Shown in pieces: positions 1 through 12,300 of a DNA stretch of 64,000 nt. Under the pieces are notes generated by a model that made no database searches, was not told the origin of the DNA, and saw only the letters and a program-made list of their open reading frames with translations. Both the position numbers and the translations under genes were made by a program. Position 1 is the first letter of the stretch, and the number at the start of each line of letters is the position of its first letter. This DNA is from Phoronis australis (lineage: Eukaryota > Phoronida > Phoronidae), in NCBI GenBank assembly GCA_002633005.1, contig NMRA01000164.1, positions 157,085-221,084 of the forward strand, written 5' to 3'.

Positions 1-322
1 AACCATTCTACCAAACACAAAGATTTCCAGCCAAGAGTACAAACCTATGGACAGACTCGGCAGTGATCGGGTCAGGAATTCCTGATGTGACGTGTTTCCG
101 AAGATAGCCGAAGTTAAAAATTTTCTGTTCTCAAAATTTTGTGGGGAAGTGGGAGCGTGTTTTACACGAATAATAGAAGAATATGGGGTATGAAATAAAA
201 AGAAATGTGGTTTATAAGCAAACTTTATGAACAATCAACACATGTGTATACATTAACTACAACTAAATAGCTGTGAACCAATCTCTTTAAGGTGTGATTT
301 CGTTTTAGGCTGAGTTTAAAGA
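1..322. other. AT-rich intergenic sequence, nothing recognised
   Basis: No coding potential or clear repeat seen. Any gene on the far left edge is not visible. Confidence 0.5.
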
Positions 323-1090
323 GACTATTTTTATTCAGATTATTTAACAACACATCTCAAATTGTTCCTCAATCAGAAGAATGGGGCTGGAAAAAGTTCG
401 TGTGAGACCATGACACAACACACCGTGACATGGCATTGTAACTGTTTTAAAATAATTTTCAAGAAAACAAACCAGTGCCCCTAATTAGACTAAGCAACAA
501 TACGAGAGTAGTCTCGCCACAAGTAAATTTTTGTGACGGATGGTGTATTTAATAGCTGCTGCAAATAGTGCCTATTTCTGGGATGCATCAACCTTGAAAA
601 TAAACTGGGACAACCAAACATGAGAATCTTCTGCAAGAACTTTAATGCACCAAATAAGGAAAGGTGAAATAGATCAGCAGAAATTAAGGTACATTTTTTA
701 AATTATTTTATTCCAAACTCACAGCTACAGACAACTACTCATAACAATTGAGAGTCCAAAATTTGAACATGCTTTTGTGACAGGAAAGCTGATACTATTG
801 TCAAAGAGGCAGTCCTGAGCCCATTGGGATAAAACACTGGTGCCCTTCAACTCGTGTAAATAACAAGCCTTTGTCCTCCCCCCATTCCACTTCTTTCTTG
901 TCTGCATATAATAAACAGATTTTAATTGAAGGCCACTCATTTTCCTGTCCTATGGGGACCTCAGGTGAACAATTCTTTCCATAATATTTGAACTCCCAAC
1001 AATTACACAAAGAATGCCTTACAAATTATTCAAAATGACAAAGCCAGAGACATCTAAAGCCTACACAAATACTTCCCAGGGCAAAATCAC
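323..1090 (-). repeat. diverged copy of the 29075-29842 segment (3' UTR-like)
   Basis: Runs such as CAACACATCTCAAATTGTTC and GGACCTCAGGTGAACAATTC recur here and at 29.1-29.8 kb in the same orientation. Similarity starts just beyond the shared AATAAA and stops after CACCAACAAG, where the 150-bp repeat array begins here. The matching coding exon is absent from this copy. Confidence 0.85.
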
Positions 1091-2735
1091 CAACAAGAGT
1101 AACGCGGAGCGTTGAAATGCGCCTACGAATGCATCGCAAATGGTGTGCTTTTAGGGTTAATCATTTGTATCATAAAAATGGCCACCAATTGGCGCAAAAG
1201 CGTACAATCCATTCAAAAACGGGAACATACCATATTTCATAAAAATGAGTCAAGGAAGTTCAGAGAAACAAAGGAAAACAGAATAAAATGAAATTGCCAC
1301 TGTGGGCACAGCGTCCGTTGAATCCGCCTGAAAATTGTCATCTGTTGCTATCTTCATTATCAATATACTCACTAAACTAGGAGATACAGCTCATGGGCCC
1401 AAAACAAAACTATCACTAGGAGGCGCCACAGTAGTCAGTCGCCATCATCTCGCTGGTTCCCTGCGTGGCGCTATGTGGGGAGGTAGCCGTGTCAGCATGC
1501 AGGTGTCCTTAATTTTCCTAGGTAAATTTTTTTACACTGGAGTTTCTGATTGGTTAGTCTATTCGTCAACAGGGAGCGCTTTACGCAAACAAACTGGCAT
1601 TACTAATGGACTGAAGTGTAATTGTGGTCTGTTGCAGACAAATCGGTGTTTATGTTCAGGAAATGTGAAGCCTAGAAATTGTGATTGCGCCTTTTCGGAA
1701 TGCATCTTTCTACTGTCGATGACTTTTGTTTACGATAGTGTCCTGTATTCATGCAGTATGAATAACACACCGGTTAAATCGGCCAGATGCGTTTATTGTA
1801 CATGTATGTGATTCAAGCACGCGGCTATGAAACATCACTGCAGAAACGAAATAGTTGCTGCGACGCTACTTGCATGACAAGGCTAAAAATTGTTCACAAT
1901 CCGCCATTTTTCCCCGGTGTTGTAAAGCTAACCATTGACTGCCGAGGTTAAATCGACCAATGCTAAAGCGCGTGCCACTGCATGATACCTGCGTGGTGAC
2001 TGGGCTAAGCATGCAGGGAACCAGCGACTTGCCATCATCAAACGTCCCCTTCACAATGAGAACATATACACCCATTTTTAAAACTATCCCCACAATGATT
2101 TGGTTGATAGAGGGGTGGACGCCAAAAACAAGATTCGAAAACACCAAGAATGACCACCACCTACCTCAATTCCATCCAAGAACAGGTTAGCGCCACCTCA
2201 CCAATAGATGCATGTATTTAAAATTTTATGAAAATCTGTTAAGGACCTTTGAACATACAGAGTTAAATGTAAAAAACTAAAATTGCCACTAGGGGGCACA
2301 TCAGAAGTCAGATCCATCCGAAAGTCGTCGCCGTTCATTGTCAACATCATATAAATATACTTGCTAAATTAAGTAAAAATCCTGCAAACGGTTTAGGAGA
2401 TACAGCCATGAGCCCAACAAAATATATAACTGCCACTAGGAGGCGCCACAGTAGTGGAAGTAGTCAGAAAATTATCGTCAGCCGTCCACTTCATAGTAAA
2501 AACATACATGCCAATTTTCACAATTATCCTGAAAGCAGTGTGGTTGATAGACGAGTAGACGCCAAAAATCAGACTCCAAAACGGTGAAAATAGCCACTAG
2601 GTGGCGCAAACTAGGTCGAATCCACCTGAAAACAATGTCACCTCATTAACAGATGCCTGTATAGCATATTTTATAAAAATACGTTGAGGACCTTTGAAGA
2701 TCCACAGGTAAACGTAAAAAAATTAATTTGTCACT
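1091..2735 (+). repeat. ~150-bp / ~450-bp higher-order tandem repeat array with CTCF-like cores (array 1)
   Basis: Related subunits of about 150 bp, three per ~450-bp unit. Each subunit carries a core like GCCACTAGGNGGCGC. Cores lie near 1417 (CACTAGGAGGCGCC), 2284 (GCCACTAGGGGGCAC), 2433 (GCCACTAGGAGGCGCC) and 2593 (GCCACTAGGTGGCGC), with degraded ones near 1190 and 1266. Shared spacer words include GTTTAGGAGATACAG, TTTTATGAAAAT and GAGGACCTTTGAAGAT. The best-preserved full unit is about 2275-2730. The array lies just downstream of the FET gene. Confidence 0.85.
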
Positions 2736-3131
2736 TAATCAACAAATACACAAGACTCGCAGACGACCATACTCCCAATACAGACCAGCACCCTTAAACC
2801 CACACAAGTCATGCCAAAAATGCTCTAGACCTGGACACCATGCTCCAGTTCAGATTTCAAAAACCGGATGGGCATTCTGGTCAATGAGATTGAAATTTGG
2901 TAACTGCGTAGAGCATTTTCGGGTTCATGTCGTGAGTTCAGGGTCGTACTCTCGGGGATTTGTACTGTGAGTTTGATGTTTGGTGGTCCCAAGACTGGCG
3001 GTCCAAGACTGGCAGAGTTCATACCTAGGACTTATAGAAAACGCCACGACATCATTCCCTTTTCCTGCTACACAGTATATGCGTGTAGCACAAATCTGAG
3101 CAGCAAATCCAAAACAAAATAACGTTAAATC
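2736..3131. other. intergenic, nothing recognised
   Basis: Short ORFs on both strands without convincing coding character. Contains a short direct repetition of GGTCCCAAGACTGGCGGTCC type around 2987-3015. Confidence 0.4.
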
Positions 3132-3137
3132 TTTATT
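3132..3137 (-). terminator. polyadenylation signal for the FET gene
   Basis: AATAAA on the minus strand, about 220 bp beyond the FET stop codon. It is the first canonical signal I see downstream, so the 3' UTR would be short. Inferred from position only. Confidence 0.55.
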
Positions 3138-3354
3138 TTTACACTGGACAGATAAAATAGCTACATACATACAAAAAATACTAAAATGACATTGTTAAAA
3201 ATGTTCTCTATTTGTTCAGTGTCCTTATGGGTGTCCGACAGAGAGTGAACATAGCGCAGGTGTTCCATTTCCATCTCACTCAACTCTTTACGGGGCCTGG
3301 CTCAGTCAGCAACTGTGAACACATAGATGTACCACTAATTCAACTCTGATCAAC

Positions 3355-6300
3355 CTAGTATGGTCGGTGCCTCTGGTCATCTCTACCACGACCTCTGAAA
3401 CCCCCGCGACCTCCACCACGACCTCGGTCGCCTCCCCTGTCATATCCTCCTCGGCCGCCACCACCACGACCACGGAAACCACCTCCTCGACCACCACTGT
3501 AACCACCTCCACCACCACCGAAATCAGAGCGAGGTTTATGGCAACGGTTGCAGGAATCACGCCGCGCAAAGTTCAAGTTACCACACCCACTAGAATTCGA
3601 AAACAAAATCAATTTTAACATTACGAAGTAAAAAGTCACTGACAGATACTGTCAATATTATTCCAACAACTACTCATCCATAACATAGCAGGAACAAGCT
3701 TACTTTAAGATGTACAACTTTCAGGACTTCGCAGATAGGGTTGGTTTCTTGGCAATACTTTTTGATGTTTGATATTGTCGGATAATGCCATGCTTTTTGG
3801 TCTAAAAGTATTGCATCTGCTTACATGTGAAGACAATCTGACCAGATCCAAGATAATATGCTAGAGTTGGCGTATGAAGTAAATATGATATTACAACCCA
3901 CTGATCTAAACTATGGTCACTGTTATCTGTTAAGACTGGCGCCTTTTGTGTGGCAACTCATATCTAAATGTTATTCCCCAGAGTCAAAAGGGCCCTGACC
4001 ACCATTAGGTGTCAGCACGATACTCACTCCGCTTCACACCTCCAGTCACCAGGTCTACTGTCGCCGTCGTTTCCACCACGGTCACCACCACCACCACCAC
4101 GACCTATAGATAAATACATAGATATTTTATAGCATCACGTTAGCAGCAATATAACATACAAACTTTCAAGTCACAATTTTACTTAATGTACCGAAGTCTA
4201 CCCTGTTCACAACATACAATCTATATAACGTACAGATTTCAAAGATCTCTTGAATGTTATTACATGTGGGCTAAACAGTGTATTTTGGTTTAATATTAAA
4301 GAGTACCGTACAATTAAGAATGAATTTGTGCCTGCAATTTTTTTCTTTATTTTTTACAAACATTTATCAGTTTCGCCACTAAGCTTAAAATAACAATTCG
4401 CGGGTCTTTGACACGGAAATATCTTTCTATTTCTAATTCGTAAATACTTTCATTATTAAATAGCCGGAATAAGACGAAGTAAGCAATCCACAAATCACAG
4501 AAGTCGTTGCTTATAGGTTAGGCCGGTGACACACATACCGATAGAAGAGGCCTCGCGATTCGCTGATTATTGGGCTATTTTGAGAATGAAACGAATTAAG
4601 TTTTTCGAGTTTGTAGCTCAACTTTTTGGCTAAAATAATGATTTTACAAAAATTTTTAATTTCTAACTATAAAATCTTCTTCCTCGTCCATTTCGACTAC
4701 AAATCGGCGTATATCAGGGCTTGGAATGACCTATGACAAAAAAGCGGAAATTTTTATCGAGAAAACTAAAAAAGGTACCACCTCCAGAAGCGTGCGTCTG
4801 CATCTTTTTAGCTCGTCTGTCCACATCCAACTCCAAATATTTTTGACTGCAGAGTCAAAGTATTTGTCAATGCGATTTACAATCTCACGAGACGCCATTG
4901 CAGAAATCCACCACGCTATCCCGGGTACCCCGGCAATGTTGAAAATTTACGTTCCTCCGAAACACAAAGAGCAACTTCCGCTTTTCGAGGTGAAAGCCGT
5001 CGGCAACGCCGCGGTAAGAAAGAAATTTGCAGCAGAAATTTTATATCAAATCCGATTTTTTTTACGCGGAAATATAATAAAATACGCGGACAGAACATTT
5101 GAAAAAAGCGGAAATCCGTGTTTCCGCGGAAAATTCCAAGCCATGGTATATATTGAGAAACAAGCGAATCAATCTCTTTTGAATTTGCTGAATTTGCATA
5201 TTTTTGCCTGGCCGTGCGTACTTGCGTACTGGAGGCTTGATTTCCATACGAATCCTCATTTTTTGCGTATGGTACACAGGTCTGTAAACAACTGAAAAGA
5301 TTTTTTCTGTTTTTTCCTAATGACCAACAAACTGGTTCTCACTAACCATGTAAGAGCGCAGACTAAACCCTTCAAAACCATTACCAGATGCATATATTGC
5401 CATGATCTGGACCCGTAACCACCAAACGTTACTGACAATCCCCTTTATAATGCAGACTGAGTAATGTGTCAAATTTTGGAGATTTCCAAAACATATGAAT
5501 AAAATTCTATTTAAAATTCTATTTACAAAGCAAATACCCTGCACATTTTTATTTTAAAACACCAGACAATTATTTTCACACCTACACTGGACAACTTCAA
5601 ATTCGACCAAAGTTGTCAAGTCTCAGTAAGTCTTAAAAGGACTTGGGTAGAGTTTGGAGGCTGTCACTTTTCAAGTATTACCCCAGCGAGCACAGTTTGG
5701 AGTAAAAGTCTCCGAGTAAATCAATAATCTGAGTAAACTTTGGTGGTCATGGGAACAGAGCTCGTAAGAAACATTGCTCCACAGGTATGCAGACTCACCT
5801 CTTCCACCTCGGTCATACCCTCCACGACCACCTCGGCCTCCACCGCGGCCGCCACCTCTGCCACCGCCTGGCTGCCAGGCAGGTCTTTGGGCCAGCTCTA
5901 CCTTAAGTTCATATCCATTAAAGAGCTTACCTGTAACAGAAAGCCCTTAGGTGATCTTAAACGGTAACTGAAGATATACAATTTCAGCAGTATCAAAACA
6001 TCAGGATGATTGGGCAAACATTACAATGGCCAAACACACACACGCGCACACACACACACACAGGCATGTCAAATTATTCTTTGTCATAATCAACATACAG
6101 CAGATTTCGAAAATCAATGACTATAAATTTCAAAAAATTCATTCGTGACTACGCTGTAATTGTTTGATGAAATTTGTCTTACTACCTCATTATGGTAACA
6201 ACCATTGTTTATGTGCTGTCGTACACAATGAAACACGTTGGAGAAACACTCTAACCAAGCTGACAATCACTAAAGTATGTTACTGTTTCTCATCAATTTT

Positions 6301-9300
6301 TCTCGACTTCTTTGCTGTTCAACAACTCAGCTCACACTATTTGCCGCACACATCTTAATAAACTACAATGTTAAAACACTACAACCTCTTCATTTCTTCA
6401 ATAAGGTCAACAGATGACTCACCTACTCGCTTCAGGATTACTAATTGATGTTGCTCAGACTGAGAGCTACAAACGCAACATACCATTAAACCAATCGATG
6501 GCCGAAGTGGCTGAGTATGAATCTTCATATGTGACTGTGGCCTCGCCTTTACTTGCTTTGGTCACCTTGTCTTTGTATATCCAGATCTTAGGTTCTCCAG
6601 TTCTCTTGTCCATCTGGAGTTAAGGTACGGTAAATGAATTCTAGAATAACTGAAACCACATGTCCGTATTCTGGATTAACTATTTGCAATTAACTTAAAG
6701 CACAGTGTTTGCAGATTATTTAATATTAAGCATAATCTAAGAACTGAAACATTTTAATAACTAATACATACTGACAACAACCAAAATAAGAAAAGTAACA
6801 CGCATCTAGGAACAACACTAACCTTGATAATTCCGATTGAACCAAAGTAATCACGGATCTCATTCACAGTAATCTCTGATCCCATTCCAGTGACGAATAT
6901 CGTGTCGAGCTGAGTTTCCATCTTACGATCTGTGATAGAATTTTGCAAAGACAAATAAGAAATTACGTAGCGTGACAGACTATAGGCACAACTAGACAAT
7001 AAAAAATCCCTTATGTTAGGGATTTACATTAGCAAGACCCCAGAAAATACAATATGTTTACTCCAAATATAAGGCTATGTGTGATTTCGGAAAAGGGGCC
7101 AATAAATGGAAAATGTGCTAACCACAAGAAATTATTTGTCAATTATCCCGTCGTGCGTTTCATAGATACGGTGAGCAAAGCAAAATACTAATTCAACAGA
7201 AACACATGGAAAAAGTCTTAAATGGTACCTTTAGATTTGCCATTCATGTAAGTTTTTAAAGTTTTTAAACCAGTTGGGAGGTTCTCGAGTTATTTAAATT
7301 TTATTTTAGAGCCTCAAAAAGGCTTTTCTTCAGCAAACAGCACAGAAATGTCAGGCCACAAAAAATAGCAAATTTAGACAACTATATTTGGGAATCCTTA
7401 GTTTAATGTGTTCATAAAAACAAGATGGAGAGTCCATTACAAGTAAGTTAACAACATGGCATCAACACCAAACCAAAAACTATTATATTTTGCACGAACA
7501 AGAACTATAACAATTGAAAGTTCACATTCGCCAGGATATTTTTGCCCATGAAACTAAATTAAGGGTTGGTTTGAGAAGAGAGTAACTTATTACTTTGAAA
7601 ATGAAAGAACACTTCAAGAAGTACTACTGTGCATTACTGTTGAAGTGCTTAGGTAAAAATAAGGCACACACTAGCCTACAGAAATCCCTGATCACTGCGC
7701 GGTTCCAGCATCTTTGTTGAAGTTTTTACGCGAGCGACCTGTTTAGATTACCAGATGTGGAGAACACTGTAAATTCTGAAGGAAATTCCTGCAGCTTCTT
7801 TTCTTTAACAAGAGCAACGCAGAGTGTTGAAATGCGCCCAAAAATGCATCGCAAATGGTGTGCTTTTAGGGTTACATACTTGTATCATAAATGGCACAAC
7901 ATACAATCCGTCCGATAATGGAGGCATGTCATTGCTTCTTTAATAGAAAGGTATACACCAAATTTCATAGAAATCCATCACGGAACTTCAGAGAAATAAA
8001 GGAAAACAGAATAAAATGAAATTGCCACTAGGAGGCACAGAGTTCATTGGATCTGCCTGAAAGTAGTCATTGTCTGTTGTTAGCTTCATCTAAATACACT
8101 TACAAAATTTAATAAAGATCCTGCAGTGGGTTCAGGAGATACAGCTATGGGCGCAAAACAAAAAACTACCACTAGGAGGCGTCAGGGAAGACAAAGTTGT
8201 CATCATCACCAATAGATGCCCGTATTCAAAATTTTATGAAAATTTGTTAAAGACCTTTGAAGCTACAGAGGTAAACGTAAAACTAAAATTGCCACCAGGG
8301 GGCATACCAGTAGTCAGATCCATCCCAAAATCATCGTCGTTCGTTGTAAACATTATATAAACACACTTCTTAAATTTAGTAAAGATCCTGCAAACGGTTT
8401 AGGAGATACAGCTATGGCGCAAAAAAGAAACTACCACTAGGAGACGCCACAATAGTCGAAGTCATCAGAAAATCATCAGCCGTCCACTTCATAGTAAAAA
8501 CATACGTGTCAATTTTCATAATTATCCTGAAAGTGGTTTGGTTAGAGGGGTGGACACCAAAAAAACAGACTCGAAAACAGTAAAAATGGCCACTAGGTGG
8601 CGCCAACTAGGTCGAATCCATCTGAAAACAGAAAGATAGCATCACCTCACTAACAGAAGCCTGTACGCCAAATTTTATGAAATTACGTTGAGGACCTTTG
8701 AAGATACAGAGGTAAGCATTAAAAAAATAAAACTGCCACTAGGTGGCACACCAGTTTTCAGATCTGTAAGGAAGTCGTCGTTGTCCATTGCCAACATCAT
8801 ATAAATTTAGTAAAGATGCTGCTAACGGTTTGGGAGATATAGCCATAGGTGCAAAAAAACTGCCACTAGGAGGTGCCACAGTAGTCCAAGTCGTCGGAAA
8901 ATCATTGTCAACCGCCCTCTTCATAGTAAGAACATACAGACTCGAAAACAGTAAAAATGGCCACCAGGTGGCGCAAACTACGACGAATCCATCCAAAAAT
9001 GGGAGGATACCATCGGCTCACTACTAGATGCCTACATACCAATTTTATGAAAATACGTTGAGGACCTTTGAAGATACAGAGGTAAACGTAAAAAAATAAA
9101 TTGCCACTAGGGGACACACCTTTAGTCGGATCTGTCCGAAAGTTCGCTCATGCCGTCCCATCCACGAAAGGAACACATGTGCAAAATTTCATGAACACAT
9201 GTCAATCGGTTTTGGAGATAAAGCAGCAGACGCCGGTCGGATGCCTCCTGGACAGCCGGAGGCAGATGACTGCATAATGCGTCCACATATAAATATGTGG

Positions 9301-12300
9301 GCACATAAAAACAATCTGAATCCCAGGCTTGATAATAATACCATCTTTTCAGTGTTCTCCACAACACAATCCAAACACAACGCAAATGCCCAGGTGAGTT
9401 CAATATCAGCAAGGGCTGTTCCAGCAAAATCCATATGGGAGGGGTAGACCGCAGTTGATATAAAAATTCATGGGTGGTGGTGTTCAAATAAAAAACTCAA
9501 ATTATGGGTGGTCGTTTTTGTAAGAAGTAAAGCATTAAAACTGAAACTAGGTTGAACAAGTGATGTTTTGAGAAGACAGCAAATTATTACTTTGAAAATG
9601 AGAGCACACTTCAAGAATTACTACTGTGCATTACTGTTGAGGTGCGTGGGCAAAAATAAGGCACACACTAGCATACTGAGAACATTGAGCGCTGCGCGGT
9701 TCCAGCACGTTTCAGGGCTTGGAATGACCAATGACAAAAAACGCGGAAACTTTTACGGCCCAAATCATGCCCAATAACCAGCCTTGAAATGGTCAATGTT
9801 AACCTTTCCCCGACAAAAATCGGGACTAAAAAAAAAAAAAACGTTACCACCATCAGTAGCATGCGTCTGCGTCCTTTTAGCTCGCCCATCCACTCCCAAC
9901 CCACACATTTTTGGCTGCAGAGCGGTAGTATTTGTAGCCGCGCTTAAAAATAACACGAGACGCCATTGAAAATCCCACCACGCTGTCCCAGATGCCCCGG
10001 CAATGTTGACAATTTACGTTCCTCCGAAACATAAAAAGCAACTTCCGCTTTTCGAGGTGAACGTCGTCTGCAACGCCGCGGTAAGAAAGGAATTTGCCGT
10101 GGAAATTTTATATCAAATTCGATTTTTTTACGCGGAAATATTATAAAAAAAGCGTAAAGCACATTTGAAAAAAGTGGAAATCCGCGTTTCCGCGGAAAAT
10201 TCCAAGCCCTGATGTTTGTTGCAGTTTTTATGCCTGCGACTTGTTTAGATTTTCAGATGTGGAGAACACTGTCAATCATGAAGGAAATTTCTGCAGGTTC
10301 TTTTCTTTAAGAACAATCTGAATCCCAGGCTTCACCATTTGGCCAACAACATCATGATATAAATAGCCAGGCTGAACAAAGCGAGTCAGCCACCAATCAT
10401 AGAACTCGATTCTAACATTTTAGGTCGGGTAGAAGTATTGATCAAAGCCGTCTCTTGATTAGGAAATTTTCATGAGAATGAAAATAGTATACGGATATTA
10501 ATCCTAACGTCCAGCGCTGCTTTTTTATAAGGTGGATATGTGCAGTATACCATTGGTGTGTCAGTCTCTGCATGCCTTTGCCGTACGTAACAGTGCAAAA
10601 CTCACCTCCGTTATTCCACTGGCTGTTTCCACCACCGCCGCCACCACCTGTAACACAGAGAATATACACCACTTAAAACATGAGACTACAACGGCGTGTT
10701 GATGTCACCATATTGTAACTGCCCTTTTGATGGGGTCTTTTAACTATGTTTTCAAGAATCCAAACTACAATATAAAAGTAAGGCTCAATTATATGTATTT
10801 GTGAAGAGTGAGACACACAACTTGGGTGATTTAAGAAACATTGTTAAAAGACCATCCAGCAAACACGGAGTTAATGCGGTACAATGTAGACAGTTTCACC
10901 CACAAATATTTCATAAAACTGACCATTTCACTACTAACGTTTTTGTGAATGGCCACAATTTCTGTCTTGATGATAGCTTTTGTTTTAAGAAAAAATAGAA
11001 TGTCTCTTGTTCGTCATATAAAGATCTAAATTAGAGACTTTGCCATAGAAATCGCAATTTGACAAAATCCAAAAGTTCCCACTCGGCAATATTCTCCAAG
11101 TTCATGACAATACCAGCTTAAGTCTAGCACCCATAATAGGCAAAACTAAACAATGACATAACACTGCCCATTATCAGCTTTCATGAACTGCACTAGACAA
11201 GGTTGTACATATTTTTAGGTTGAGGCATAACTTACAAGCATCCAGTACTTGTAATCTTGAAGGCAAATAAACAATCATGCAACCAGTGACATCAACACTC
11301 CCTTAAGCTTTCTTAATGTTGCCCATTCAAACTTTAAGATAGACTAAAGTGATACCTTGATAAAAGAATGTGCAACGTTCTAATCACATGTGTAGTAGAT
11401 GTAAGTTCTGTTTGCATCCTTCATATTACCACCTTTGTACACCAAAACACACTGGCTGCTCAGTCATTTCATTTTACACTTTATTAAATGCAGTTCGCAA
11501 ATTTTTGTCTCTCTATTTATCGTTTTTAAACAAGATCCTTTCTCGGCAGGCAGATGAACCAAAGTTAGTAAGCCTAAACATTCATAACATTTGTCAATTT
11601 ATGGCATTGCCGTGCTGAAACTGATACTCAAATATTGTTACAACCAAATTCACATTTGTTACCATTTAAAGTAGGCTTTAGCATCAGATTTCCAGTTTCC
11701 ACTTTATTCTACATGGCTAAACAGGATCGTCGCTTAACTACCACTAGCCAATACACCAATCAAGTTTTAACAATCTTAAGCAGACAATAATACGTCGCCT
11801 TTCCAATTTCAAGTCAACACTTAACAGCACCGACTCGATAACCATTTTCCAAGTGAACCACATACTTGGCATCACATTATACACTCTTTCACCATAGCCC
11901 TTGTATTAACTCGCATCTTTGGCCTTTACCAGTTTAAATTTTAACTTTGATTTTGGTTGCCAATATTAATTATTTATTTGTAAAATCGTGCACAAATTTT
12001 CAATTACTGTTCAGTATGTCAAGGTTGAAAGTCTTTTTATAGTACCAACTCAGGGAAACTCAAATACAACGCAGTTCACACCTGCAGCGTGATTCTTGGG
12101 TACAAGGCGATACATTTGACCACCTATCTAGAATTCACACCCATGAAATACCTTCTCTGGAGTACGATTTTTGTTTATTTAGAATACCTTGATGCACACT
12201 ATAATTCAAACACAATAAACCAAAAGCCCTGATGTAAAATAAGGGTTGAGCAGTGATTTTCTCATCCAGTACTCTGCATAATCTCGCATTAGACCACTTA

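Noticed and set aside
1335-1811. 158-codon ORF on the plus strand
   Set aside because: Overlaps repeat array 1 and has cysteine-rich low-similarity translation without a family pattern.
3306-3639. ORFs antisense to or out of frame with the RGG exon
   Set aside because: Long because the underlying RGG-coding DNA is repetitive. Only the spliced minus-strand frame continues the zinc finger and ends RPY.
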